64,000 nt of DNA from assembly GCF_014649655.1 (NCBI RefSeq), contig NZ_BMTL01000008.1, positions 124,001-188,000 on the forward strand, in the 5' to 3' direction. Under the pieces are notes generated by a model that ran no database searches, had not been told where the DNA came from, and worked only from the letters and a program-made list of their open reading frames with translations. This DNA is from Streptomyces humidus. GTDB taxonomy: Bacteria; Actinomycetota; Actinomycetes; Streptomycetales; Streptomycetaceae. The position numbers were made by a program, and so were the translations under genes. Shown here in pieces: positions 57,130 to 64,000 of this stretch. Position 1 is the first letter of the stretch. Each line of letters begins with the position of its first letter.

Positions 57130-57487
57130 CGCCGCCACCTCCGTCGTTGGGGATCGGGCGCCCTTGCGGGCAGAGCCCCGGCCGGGGAGCACCTGTGCCA
57201 CGCCGGGATCCGATCACCTCGACGCGGACGTGCCGCACCGCGTGGACCGGCGGGGACGCTCACCCACCTTCCAGCTTCGTACGGGACGGCGGCGGTCGCC
57301 ACGGCAGCGGTCCGCTCCCGGCCTTCGCGGCCCGCCCGGGACCCCCCTTCCGCTTCCCGACCGCCGGTGCGGCCGGCCGGGACCGGGGCCGAACGGTCCC
57401 GTCACCACCCGTTCGGCCCATCGCGGCCGCGGCTCTCCCGCGTTCGACTGGAACCAAGCAGCGGGAACATCACCGAGGAGGCCGGTC
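57130..57487. other. 358-base divergent promoter region with two boxes
   Basis: Between USP 4 (left) and OsmC (right). The two best CCGAACGG boxes of the window lie here, 68-102 bases before the OsmC start. No gene is supported. Confidence 0.6.
57386..57419. promoter_or_regulatory. Two strong CCGAACGG boxes, 20 bases apart
   Basis: GGGCCGAACGGTCCC (57386-57400) and ACCCGTTCGGCCC (57407-57419, reverse GGGCCGAACGGGT). The centres are 20 bases apart, about two helical turns, as for cooperative regulators of the NarL/DosR type. Confidence 0.65.
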
Positions 57488-57946
57488 ATGAAGAGCGCGG
57501 CACCGGACACGACGCCGGACGCGACGACCGTGCGGGAGCCGGTCGTGCACGAGTTGAACGTCACCCATGTCGAGGGTGACGCCTACGCGGTGGACATCCG
57601 GGGGCACCGGCTCCTGGTCGACCAACCGGTCGACGCGGGAGGGACGGACACCGCCCCGACGCCCGTGGAGCTGTTCGCCGCGTCACTGGCGGCCTGTGTC
57701 GCCCACTACGCGGGCCGCTACCTCCGGCGTCACGGAGTTCCGCGCGCCGGACTGCGGGTCCGCACGGAGTTCACCATGGCCACGGACCGGCCCGCCCGTG
57801 TCGGGTCGATACGCGTCGTCGTCGTTCCGCCCCCGGCGCTGTCCGCCGAGCGGCACGCGGCCATGCTCGCGGTCGCCTCGCACTGCACCGTCCACAACAC
57901 GCTCCACGAGGCCCCCCTGATCGACATCGCCCTGGAGACCCCATGA
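57488..57946 (+). CDS. OsmC family peroxidase-like protein
   Basis: A 152-residue protein from ATG 57488 (GAGGAGGCC upstream). The two redox Cys of OsmC/Ohr proteins are seen in ASLAACVAHY and VASHCTVHN, with TPVELFAASL before the first. It likely reduces organic peroxides. It shares the box-bearing spacer with USP 4, so both may be co-induced. Confidence 0.92.
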   Translation: MKSAAPDTTPDATTVREPVVHELNVTHVEGDAYAVDIRGHRLLVDQPVDAGGTDTAPTPVELFAASLAACVAHYAGRYLRRHGVPRAGLRVRTEFTMATDRPARVGSIRVVVVPPPALSAERHAAMLAVASHCTVHNTLHEAPLIDIALETP

Positions 57947-58013
57947 CGGCCGCCCCCTCCCCTGGCTCCCCTGACTCCCCTGTCCCCTCGAGTCCCCCAG
58001 GAAGCGGGTGACG

Positions 58014-58301
58014 ATGATGTTCTGGTACGGCCATGATCCGAGCGGGTGGGGCTGGTTCGTCATGTCGGTCGGCATGGTCTTCTTCTGGGGTCTCGTCATC
58101 GCCATCGGCGTCCTGCTGTTCCGGACCCTGTCCCGGCCGGCCGAACCGCGGATGCCCGGCCCTGAGCGGAGTGGGCCCGTCGCCGAGCAGGTCCTCGCCG
58201 AACGGTTCGCCCGCGGAGAGATCGACGAGGACGAGTACCGCCGCCGACTGGCCGTCCTGCGCGACCGTGACGGGGCCGGCCCCCGGCCGGACAAGAGATG
58301 A
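58014..58301 (+). CDS. SHOCT-domain membrane protein (short)
   Basis: A 95-residue protein. ATG 58014 is preferred (AGGAAG 9 bases upstream); GTG 58008 and ATG 58017 are possible. One span (about residues 13-35, WGWFVMSVGMVFFWGLVIAI), then a C-terminal SHOCT motif (VLAERFARGEIDEDEYRRR). Function unknown; similar in plan to the SHOCT protein at 50032. It lies 67 bases after OsmC and may be in its operon. Confidence 0.85.
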   Translation: MMFWYGHDPSGWGWFVMSVGMVFFWGLVIAIGVLLFRTLSRPAEPRMPGPERSGPVAEQVLAERFARGEIDEDEYRRRLAVLRDRDGAGPRPDKR

Positions 58302-58446
58302 TCAGCAGGCCGGTACCGGGCCGGGCGGGTCGTGCCCGCGGCCCGGCAGCCGCCGGCACCCGCTTCCGCGGCCTCCGTGGAATAGTGGAGGAGAGGCGAA
58401 TCGCCCTTCCGCGAAGGGCCGGTGGCCTCGAAGGGAGGCAGGTCCG

Positions 58447-59448
58447 GTGTCCGTGAGAGCACTCGAGACGACGACCGTGACTTCGCTGGTCGAAGACGCC
58501 GCGGCGGCTCCGTCCATGCACAACGCGCAGCCGTGGAGATTCCGGTTCCTGCGCGCAGACGACGCGTTCCAGGTGTACTCGGATCTCGAGCGCGCCATGC
58601 CGCGGGCCGACCCCACCACGCGCGGCCTGCACCTGGGTTGCGGCGCGGCCCTGTTCAACCTGCGCGTCGCCATCGCCCACGCCGGCTGGGCGGCCGTCAC
58701 CGAGCTGCTGCCCGACCCTGCGGACCCGCGCCTGCTCGCGGTGGTTCGGCTGACGAGCCCCACGCTCACGGACGACGGCCCGGAGGAGGATCTCCTCCCG
58801 CTGTACCCGGCGATCGCCCGCCGCCACACCAGCCGTCAGCCGTTCACCGGCGAGGCGATACCCGAGGCCATCAAGGACTCCTTGAGCGCCGCCGCGCTCC
58901 TGGAAGGGGTGCGACTGGCCTTCCCGGACGTGTGGCATATACACACACTGCTGGACCTGGTGCACGACGCCGAGGGGCGCGACGACATGGACGACGCGGC
59001 GTCCGAGGAACTGAGGCGCTGGACCCGTGTGGGCCCGGAGTCGGAGAAGACGGCGAGGGACGGGGTGCCGGAGTACGCGTTCGGCCCCCGCAGGCTCTAC
59101 GGCAGGGGAACCGTGCGCGACTTCGCCGGCAGGGGCCTCGTTCCCGGCCGTGCGACCGCCGCGTTCGAGGACGCGCCTCAGCTCGCCATCCTGGGCACCG
59201 TGAGCGACAGGCCCCGGGACTGGCTCATGGCGGGCCAGGCCATGGAGCGCGTCCTGCTCGAGGCCACCCTCGACGGGCTCGCCACGTCCCTCACCTCCCA
59301 GGCCCTCGAGTGGCCCGAACTCCGGTGGACCGTGCGCGATCCGCAGTCGGCGATGGGATTCGTCCAGATGGTGCTCCGGCTCGGATACGGCCCCGCGGGC
59401 CCCGGCACGCCGCGCCGCCCCGTGGACGACGTACTCGAGATCGTCTGA
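58447..59448 (+). CDS. Acg-family nitroreductase-like protein
   Basis: A 333-residue protein from GTG 58447 (AAGGGAGG 8 bases upstream). SMHNAQPWRF near the N-terminus and DPQSAMGFVQMVLRLGYGP near the end are hallmarks of the Acg (Rv2032/Rv3131) nitroreductase-fold group, which bind FMN but have a closed lid and poor activity, so they may store flavin. Acg and Rv3131 are classic DosR-regulon products. A hairpin follows. Confidence 0.92.
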   Translation: MSVRALETTTVTSLVEDAAAAPSMHNAQPWRFRFLRADDAFQVYSDLERAMPRADPTTRGLHLGCGAALFNLRVAIAHAGWAAVTELLPDPADPRLLAVVRLTSPTLTDDGPEEDLLPLYPAIARRHTSRQPFTGEAIPEAIKDSLSAAALLEGVRLAFPDVWHIHTLLDLVHDAEGRDDMDDAASEELRRWTRVGPESEKTARDGVPEYAFGPRRLYGRGTVRDFAGRGLVPGRATAAFEDAPQLAILGTVSDRPRDWLMAGQAMERVLLEATLDGLATSLTSQALEWPELRWTVRDPQSAMGFVQMVLRLGYGPAGPGTPRRPVDDVLEIV

Positions 59449-59453
59449 GCTTC

Positions 59454-59489
59454 TGCGTTCCCGCGAGCCCGACGACCCGCGGGAACGCA
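59454..59489. terminator. 12-bp hairpin between convergent genes
   Basis: TGCGTTCCCGCG (59454-59465) pairs perfectly with CGCGGGAACGCA (59478-59489) around a 12-base loop, between the nitroreductase and USP 5 stops. Bidirectional terminator. Confidence 0.8.
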
Positions 59490-59520
59490 CTCCCGTGCCA
59501 GGCGACCCCGCCGTTCCCGG

Positions 59521-60357
59521 TCACCGGTCTCCCCGCTCGTCGGGGATCACCGCCACGGGGCAGCCGGCGCGCCGCAGGGCCGTTCGGCCGACCGTTGCGG
59601 GCAGGGCCGCGCTCCATCCGCCCCGGCGCCGCGTACCGATCACGACGAGTCGGGCCGACGTGCTCGCCTCGACGACGGCCCGCCGCGTCCCGCCCCGGAC
59701 TCGGGGGCGGTGCACGGTGACGTCCGGGTACCGCTTGCGCAGCGCGGCCAGCGGGTCGTCGGACCGGCCCCGGGTCCGGCCGTTCCGCGCCGCGAAACCG
59801 TTCAGCACGACCACGTCCGTCCCGCGGGCCGACGCCTCGGCGAAGGCGAACTCGGCCGCTCGCCGACCGAGGTGCCCGTCGTCGCAGGCGAGCAGGACGG
59901 GACCGTCCGGATCCGGCCTGCCCCGGACCATCAGCACCGGAGAACCGCCGTGGACGGCCAGCCGGGCAGCGACCGAGCCCCGTCGTCGTCCGCTGCCGGA
60001 CCGGGCCGGGGGCCGGCTGCCGACGACGGTGAGCGACGCACGGTGCGATTCGGACTCCAGCACCGTCGCGGGTTCCCCCATGAGGACCGCGCGCGTGACA
60101 CGCACGCCGGGCGCGACACCGCGAGCCCGGCGCACGGCCTCCGTCAGCCCGCCGTGCGCCGGGCCGGCCGAGCCGTCGGCCCGGATCCCGTCCGGGTCCC
60201 ACGGAGCGATGCCCGGCGCCACACGGGCGGCCGGCCAGCCGCAGGCGTACGCCAGCCGTAAGCCCACGCCCATGCGGTCGGCCTCCCGTGCGGCGGCCTC
60301 CACCGCGGCCATGCTCGTCGTCGAGCCGTCCACTCCCACCAGCACGGGCCCGCTCAT
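59521..60357 (-). CDS. Universal stress protein, tandem domains (USP 5)
   Basis: A 278-residue two-domain USP from ATG 60357. Both nucleotide loops are diverged (GSRPPARSGSGRRRGSVA; GTRRRGGWSAALPATV), so ATP binding is uncertain. It is less similar to the other five and is Arg-rich. The 281-base spacer upstream holds GCACCG-TC-CGGCCC at about 60543-60556, a weak box match. Confidence 0.9.
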   Translation of the reverse strand: MSGPVLVGVDGSTTSMAAVEAAAREADRMGVGLRLAYACGWPAARVAPGIAPWDPDGIRADGSAGPAHGGLTEAVRRARGVAPGVRVTRAVLMGEPATVLESESHRASLTVVGSRPPARSGSGRRRGSVAARLAVHGGSPVLMVRGRPDPDGPVLLACDDGHLGRRAAEFAFAEASARGTDVVVLNGFAARNGRTRGRSDDPLAALRKRYPDVTVHRPRVRGGTRRAVVEASTSARLVVIGTRRRGGWSAALPATVGRTALRRAGCPVAVIPDERGDR

Positions 60358-60638
60358 GACGGGTCCCCCCTCTCCACTCGCGCTCCGCTCGCATATCTCA
60401 GGACCGAAGCGGCGCCGCGCCGCCCGCAGCCGGGCAGCCTCGGGCTGTCGGCCCCCTCGGGGCGGGCGGCCCGGTCCGCTTCCTGACTGCACGGTGCACT
60501 GCACAGGCGCCCGCCCGGCAGGGGCCGGTCGGCCCCCGCAGCGCACCGTCCGGCCCGGCGGCGCGTGGCGCGGGGCGGGTGGGGGCGCGGGGCGAGTGCG
60601 GGCGCGGTTGTGCCCGCCACACGGAGACGTGGCTCCCG

Positions 60639-62159
60639 TCAGTCCGGCTCCATGTAGGGGCGCCGGAACACCGGGGCCTGGCCCGTCCCCCACGGGCGTA
60701 CGGCTGCCAGCGCCCGGGCCACCGCGGACTCCAGCGGGCCACCGGTGTCGACGGCGACCGCCTCGGGCCACGCGGGTTCCCGGGCCGCCATGGCGGCGGC
60801 GATGTCGAGGCCGGCGTCGGACGGACCGGAGGCGCGCGTGCTCAGGCGGGCCGCCGACACGTCCTGCGGAACATGGCAGTGCAGGGCCACCAGATCGGCG
60901 CTGGTGCGTTCGGCCACGCGCCGCACCGCCTCACGCTGTGCCGCGTCGGACCAGGTGGCGTCGAGGACGACCGACTCACCGGCGGACAGCAGGGCGGCCG
61001 CCCGGTCGAGGAGCGCGGCATAGGTCCTGGCCGTCCACTCCGCCGTGTACAGGCCCTCGCCGTAGCCGGCCGACGCGGACTGCTCCGCGGGAATGCCCGC
61101 CAGCTCCTTGCGGACGCGGTCGCTGCTGAGCAGAGTGACCCCCAGCCGGTCGGCCAGCGCACCGGAGAGGGTGGACTTCCCACTGCCCGGCAGCCCGCCG
61201 ACGACGGTCAGGCCGACGGCGGAGGTGCGCAGATGACGCAGCGCCGTCGCGGCCAGCCGTCCTGCCGCGGCCCGCGCGCCGGGCGCGCCCTGGCCGGCCG
61301 CGATCAGGGAGACCTTGGCGCGGACGAACGCGCGGTAGGCGACGTAGTGGTGGCGCAGCGACGCGGGGGCGGGGTCGCCGGAGTATTCGCCGTACTGCGC
61401 GAGGAAGTAGGCGGCGGCCTCCGGGACGCCCAGCTGTTCCAGGTCCATGGCGAGGAAGGCGGCGTCGTCCAGGCCGTCGACGTAGCGCAGCCGGTCGTCG
61501 AACTCCAGGCAGTCCAGGACACGGGGGCCGTCGTCGAGGCAGAAGACGTCCTCGGCGAGGAGGTCTCCGTGGCCGTCCACCACCCGCCCCTGCTCGATAC
61601 GGGACGCGAACAACCGCTCGCGGCCGGCGAGATAGCGCCGCACCAGTTGTTCCGTCTCGGTGATCTCCGCGGGCCCGTAGCCGTCGTCGGCCAGCGCGTG
61701 GACCTGCTCGAAGCCGGCCTCCCACCGCGACGACAGGGCGTCCCGTGTGCCCTGCTCGTCCACCTCGGGGCTCCGGGGCGCCTCCGCGTGCCAGGCCGCG
61801 AGGCGGCGGGCGAGGGACCGGAGGACGTCGTCCAGGACGGCGCCTTCCCGGACCAGGCTCGAGAGCCGCCGGTCCGCTGGCATGCGCCGCATCACCACGA
61901 GGGGTTCGGGCGCCTCGGCGTCCGGGCCGCTGAATTCGCCGAGACCGAGATACACGTCGGGGGCGAAGCGGCGGTTGAGAGCGATCTCGCGCTCGCACGC
62001 CGTCCTGCGCGCCGCCCGCGTGGTGTAGTCCAGGAACCCCAGGTCCACCGGCTTCTTGACCTTGTAGACACGGTCCCCGGCGAAGAACACGACCGCCGTG
62101 TGGGTCTCGCAGACCTCCGCGCGCGGCGGCTGCCGCACCTGGCTCCCGGCCTCAGTCAT
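60639..62159 (-). CDS. Phosphotransferase-ATPase fusion (Rv2004c-like)
   Basis: A 506-residue protein from ATG 62159, overlapping the USP 6 stop by 8 bases. The N-terminal half is an aminoglycoside-phosphotransferase-like kinase: VYKVKKPVDLGFLDY (Lys), catalytic VVDGHGDLLAEDVF and LDCLEFDDRLRYVD. The C-terminal half is a P-loop kinase-like domain with GGLPGSGKSTLS (about residue 360) and LDATWSD. Rv2004c, a DosR-regulon protein, has the same two-domain build. The substrate is unknown; the gene is co-transcribed with USP 6. Confidence 0.92.
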   Translation of the reverse strand: MTEAGSQVRQPPRAEVCETHTAVVFFAGDRVYKVKKPVDLGFLDYTTRAARRTACEREIALNRRFAPDVYLGLGEFSGPDAEAPEPLVVMRRMPADRRLSSLVREGAVLDDVLRSLARRLAAWHAEAPRSPEVDEQGTRDALSSRWEAGFEQVHALADDGYGPAEITETEQLVRRYLAGRERLFASRIEQGRVVDGHGDLLAEDVFCLDDGPRVLDCLEFDDRLRYVDGLDDAAFLAMDLEQLGVPEAAAYFLAQYGEYSGDPAPASLRHHYVAYRAFVRAKVSLIAAGQGAPGARAAAGRLAATALRHLRTSAVGLTVVGGLPGSGKSTLSGALADRLGVTLLSSDRVRKELAGIPAEQSASAGYGEGLYTAEWTARTYAALLDRAAALLSAGESVVLDATWSDAAQREAVRRVAERTSADLVALHCHVPQDVSAARLSTRASGPSDAGLDIAAAMAAREPAWPEAVAVDTGGPLESAVARALAAVRPWGTGQAPVFRRPYMEPD

Positions 62160-63018
62160 GAGGGACGACGGCGACGGGGCAGCGCCCGTGGTGGATGGCG
62201 GCGTGAGCGACTGGACCGATGTGGGGCGTCCGGCCGTGGCGGTTCGCACGCCGGCCCACGACCAGCAGCCCGGCGCCCTCGGAGGCCTGGACTCCCGCCT
62301 TGGCGGGGTTCACGAGACGTACCCTGTCCACCACCTCCACCTGCGGGTACTTCTCGCGCCAGGGTCGCAGCACCCTGCTCAGCTCCTGCTGCGCGTCCCG
62401 GGTCAGCCCCTCGCTCACCTCGTGATCCACGCCCCAGGGCACCCGCGCGTGGAACGGCACGCTCCGGCCGTGCGCGGCCACCAGCGGAACGTTCCTGGCC
62501 GCCGCCGAGTGGAACGCGAAATCGAGCAGGCCGTCACAGGATCCCTTCAGCTTCAGCGCCACGACCACGGGGCCGGCGGGCGCCGGACGCGCATGCGCGT
62601 CCCCCTCGGCGCGCACGAGGACCACCGGCCGCTCCGCCCGTGCCACGACCGGCAGGCTGACCTCACCCATGAAATAGCTCTCGACGGTCCCCAGCCCATG
62701 GGAGCCGAGCACCGTCATCTCCGACTCCTTCGCCGCCTCGAGCAGCGCCTCCTGCGCGTCATTGGCCACGAGGCTCCCCACGACGGTCAGGCCCGGGTGG
62801 CGGGCCTGCGCCTCGGCCCGTGCCGTGTGCACCAGGCGCTTCGCCCAGTAGTTCTGATCGACCGTGGAGGAGGCGTGCGCGGGCTCCGGCGTCAGCAGGG
62901 GCCACGCATGCAGCAGCCGCAGCGTGAGCCTGCGCCTGTCGGCCTCGTCGGCGGCCCATCGGGCGGCGGCGAGACTCTCGGGTGAGCCGTCGAGGCCCAC
63001 GGTGACGACCGATTGCAT
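62152..63018 (-). CDS. Universal stress protein, tandem domains (USP 6)
   Basis: A 288-residue USP from ATG 63018. First domain VVTVGLDGSPESLAAARWAADEA with loop GSHGLGTVESYFMGEVS, second VVGRRANRHGRTPHIGPV, both degenerate. It is a clear paralogue of USP 2 (27013). It overlaps the start of the Rv2004c-like gene, the same pairing of USP with kinase-like partner known in mycobacteria. Confidence 0.93.
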   Translation of the reverse strand: MQSVVTVGLDGSPESLAAARWAADEADRRRLTLRLLHAWPLLTPEPAHASSTVDQNYWAKRLVHTARAEAQARHPGLTVVGSLVANDAQEALLEAAKESEMTVLGSHGLGTVESYFMGEVSLPVVARAERPVVLVRAEGDAHARPAPAGPVVVALKLKGSCDGLLDFAFHSAAARNVPLVAAHGRSVPFHARVPWGVDHEVSEGLTRDAQQELSRVLRPWREKYPQVEVVDRVRLVNPAKAGVQASEGAGLLVVGRRANRHGRTPHIGPVAHAAIHHGRCPVAVVPHD

Positions 63019-63285
63019 GGCGGCGGCCTCCGTCTCGTTGCGAAGCGGGGATACGACGGGGGATGACGGGGGACGAGCCCGACGGCGGACTCGCGCAGGA
63101 AGCCGCCGACCTGCCGAACGCGGTGCTTCCTCCTTCGAGAATTACCCCGATCCCGCCCCGCCGCATGTGGAACCGGGCCGGATACCGGGCCCCAGGGACC
63201 TTCGGCCCCATGCCCCGCGCCCGTCGCCGTCCGACGGTGGTGGGAGGTGGCGGGGGACGGACCGCGAGTGGCTGGAGGGCGACTC

Positions 63286-63888
63286 ATGGACGCACAAGGC
63301 TCGCCGTACACACCCGGTCCGCCGTCGAGGCGCGGCGAGGACACCGCCAAGGGCGCGAACTCACTGAGACGCACCTCCGACAGGTTCGAATGCTGGTTCC
63401 GCCGCGTCCTGTTGGTCGTTCTCGTCGTCGGTCTGCCGATGGCCTCGGTCAGCGCGGGGCTGGCGGCGTACGAGGCGTCGATGCGCAGCGTACGGGTCCA
63501 GGCGGCGGAACGTCATCAGGTCACCGCCCGGCTGACGTCGGCCGTCAAGGGCTCCGACTGGGCGAAACGGCCGGCACAGGTCCGCTGGACCGACGCCGAC
63601 GGCACCGCGCGGACCGGATCGGCCCTCGTGAAGCCGGGAACGTCCAAGGGCGCCGCGGTGCGTGTCTGGGTCGACCGGGCCGGAAACGTCGTCACCGCGC
63701 CGGCGACCACGCTCAACGCGACCGCCAGTGGCTGGCTGATCGGCGGGATGACGGCCTTCGGTGTGGCCGCCGGGTCCTACGCGGCCCGGGAGGGAATGCG
63801 CCGGGTCCTGGACCGGAGAAGGTACGCGCAGTGGGACGCCGAGTGGGACCTGGTCGAACCCCGGTGGTCCGCACGCTTCCGCCGGTGA
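63286..63888 (+). CDS. Rv1733c-like membrane protein
   Basis: A 200-residue protein from ATG 63286 (GGAGGG upstream). Span 1 (about residues 40-62, LLVVLVVGLPMASVSAGLAAY), an outer domain of about 85 residues (VRVQAAERHQVTARL ... VRWTDADGTARTGSALV ... AVRVWVDRAGNVV), span 2 (GWLIGGMTAFGVAAGSYA) and a charged C-terminus ending WDAEWDLVEPRWSARF. This layout and the closing motif are those of the Rv1733c family, whose M. tuberculosis member is DosR-induced and a known antigen. The biochemical role is unknown. Confidence 0.88.
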   Translation: MDAQGSPYTPGPPSRRGEDTAKGANSLRRTSDRFECWFRRVLLVVLVVGLPMASVSAGLAAYEASMRSVRVQAAERHQVTARLTSAVKGSDWAKRPAQVRWTDADGTARTGSALVKPGTSKGAAVRVWVDRAGNVVTAPATTLNATASGWLIGGMTAFGVAAGSYAAREGMRRVLDRRRYAQWDAEWDLVEPRWSARFRR

Positions 63889-63898
63889 CCAGCGCCTG

Positions 63899-63933
63899 CG
63901 TGCCACGTGCGGCGGCCCGTCGCACGTGGCACG
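63899..63933. terminator. 13-bp hairpin after the Rv1733c-like gene
   Basis: CGTGCCACGTGCG (63899-63911) pairs perfectly with CGCACGTGGCACG (63921-63933), loop 9 bases. Strong terminator 11 bases after the stop. Confidence 0.8.
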
Positions 63934-63969
63934 TTGGATATCAGCACCACTCCGAGGAAGGGCGGCGTC

Positions 63970-64000
63970 ATGAAGGCTCACCTCGGCGATCAACTCGTCA
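63970..64000 (+). CDS. DUF1918 protein, cut by window end
   Basis: The first ten codons (MKAHLGDQLV) after a strong SD (GAGGAAGGG). The start MKAxxGDxLV is the signature of DUF1918 proteins, small SH3-like proteins; Rv0569 and Rv2302 of M. tuberculosis belong here and Rv0569 is DosR-induced. Only the start is visible. Confidence 0.65.
   Translation, partial: MKAHLGDQLV

Noticed and set aside
63176..63215. GGGACCTTCGGCCCC before the Rv1733c-like gene as a dormancy box
   Set aside because: Half-sites are present but the spacer is three bases, not four, so it does not fit the motif well enough to call.

Overview
This window is very GC-rich (about 70% or more), with GTG/ATG starts, Shine-Dalgarno (SD) boxes of the GGAGG type and dense ATGA/GTGA stop-start overlaps. 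Gene content and codon use fit an actinomycete, almost certainly a Streptomyces chromosome. No rRNA, tRNA, CRISPR array, insertion sequence or phage gene was seen. About 66 protein genes are supported; the first (a sensor kinase) and the last (a DUF1918 protein) are cut by the window edges.

Bases 1-7800: a 5'-truncated sensor kinase, two secreted zinc peptidases (M1 and M28) and a four-gene export operon (lipoprotein, peptidoglycan-binding adaptor, ABC ATPase, MacB/FtsX-type permease). Bases 7900-11500: a persulfide/sulfite detoxification locus. It holds a membrane rhodanese, a CstR-like sensor, a TauE/SafE exporter, a single-domain rhodanese and a CstB-like persulfide dioxygenase-rhodanese fusion, with three copies of an ATACCC-N4-GGGTAT operator. 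Bases 11850-18500: a DUF2231 membrane protein, an OmpR-type two-component pair, and a flavin/iron-sulfur redox operon (short membrane protein, ApbE, ferric-reductase-like membrane protein, NuoF-like protein, ferredoxin).

Bases 18600-64000 look like a long anaerobiosis/dormancy island. Many products match families that make up the DosR (DevR) regulon of Mycobacterium tuberculosis: six tandem universal stress proteins, two CBS-BON proteins, a CtpF-like P-type ATPase, a GH65 enzyme (Rv2006 C-terminal part), PncB2-like nicotinate phosphoribosyltransferase (Rv0573c), DUF1876 (Rv1738), an Acg-type nitroreductase (Rv2032), a phosphotransferase/ATPase fusion (Rv2004c), an Rv1733c-type membrane protein and DUF1918 (Rv0569). 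Interleaved are a P1B-5 ATPase with a C-terminal hemerythrin domain, a phosphofructokinase, OsmC, a PAS-PP2C phosphatase, paired TrkA proteins, an alcohol dehydrogenase/acyl-CoA ligase/2-oxoacid dehydrogenase/acyl carrier protein block, and a complete nine-gene V-type ATPase operon, which is unusual for Streptomyces.

A near-palindrome centred on CCGAACGG, extended as GGnCC-GAAC-GGnCC, recurs in the non-coding spacers in front of the island's operons. It has the half-site spacing of the DosR box. No DosR/OsdR regulator or its kinase lies in the window, so control by such a regulator is inferred. My reading is a regulon that rewires acetyl-CoA production, ion and proton homeostasis, NAD salvage and stress protection when oxygen is short.
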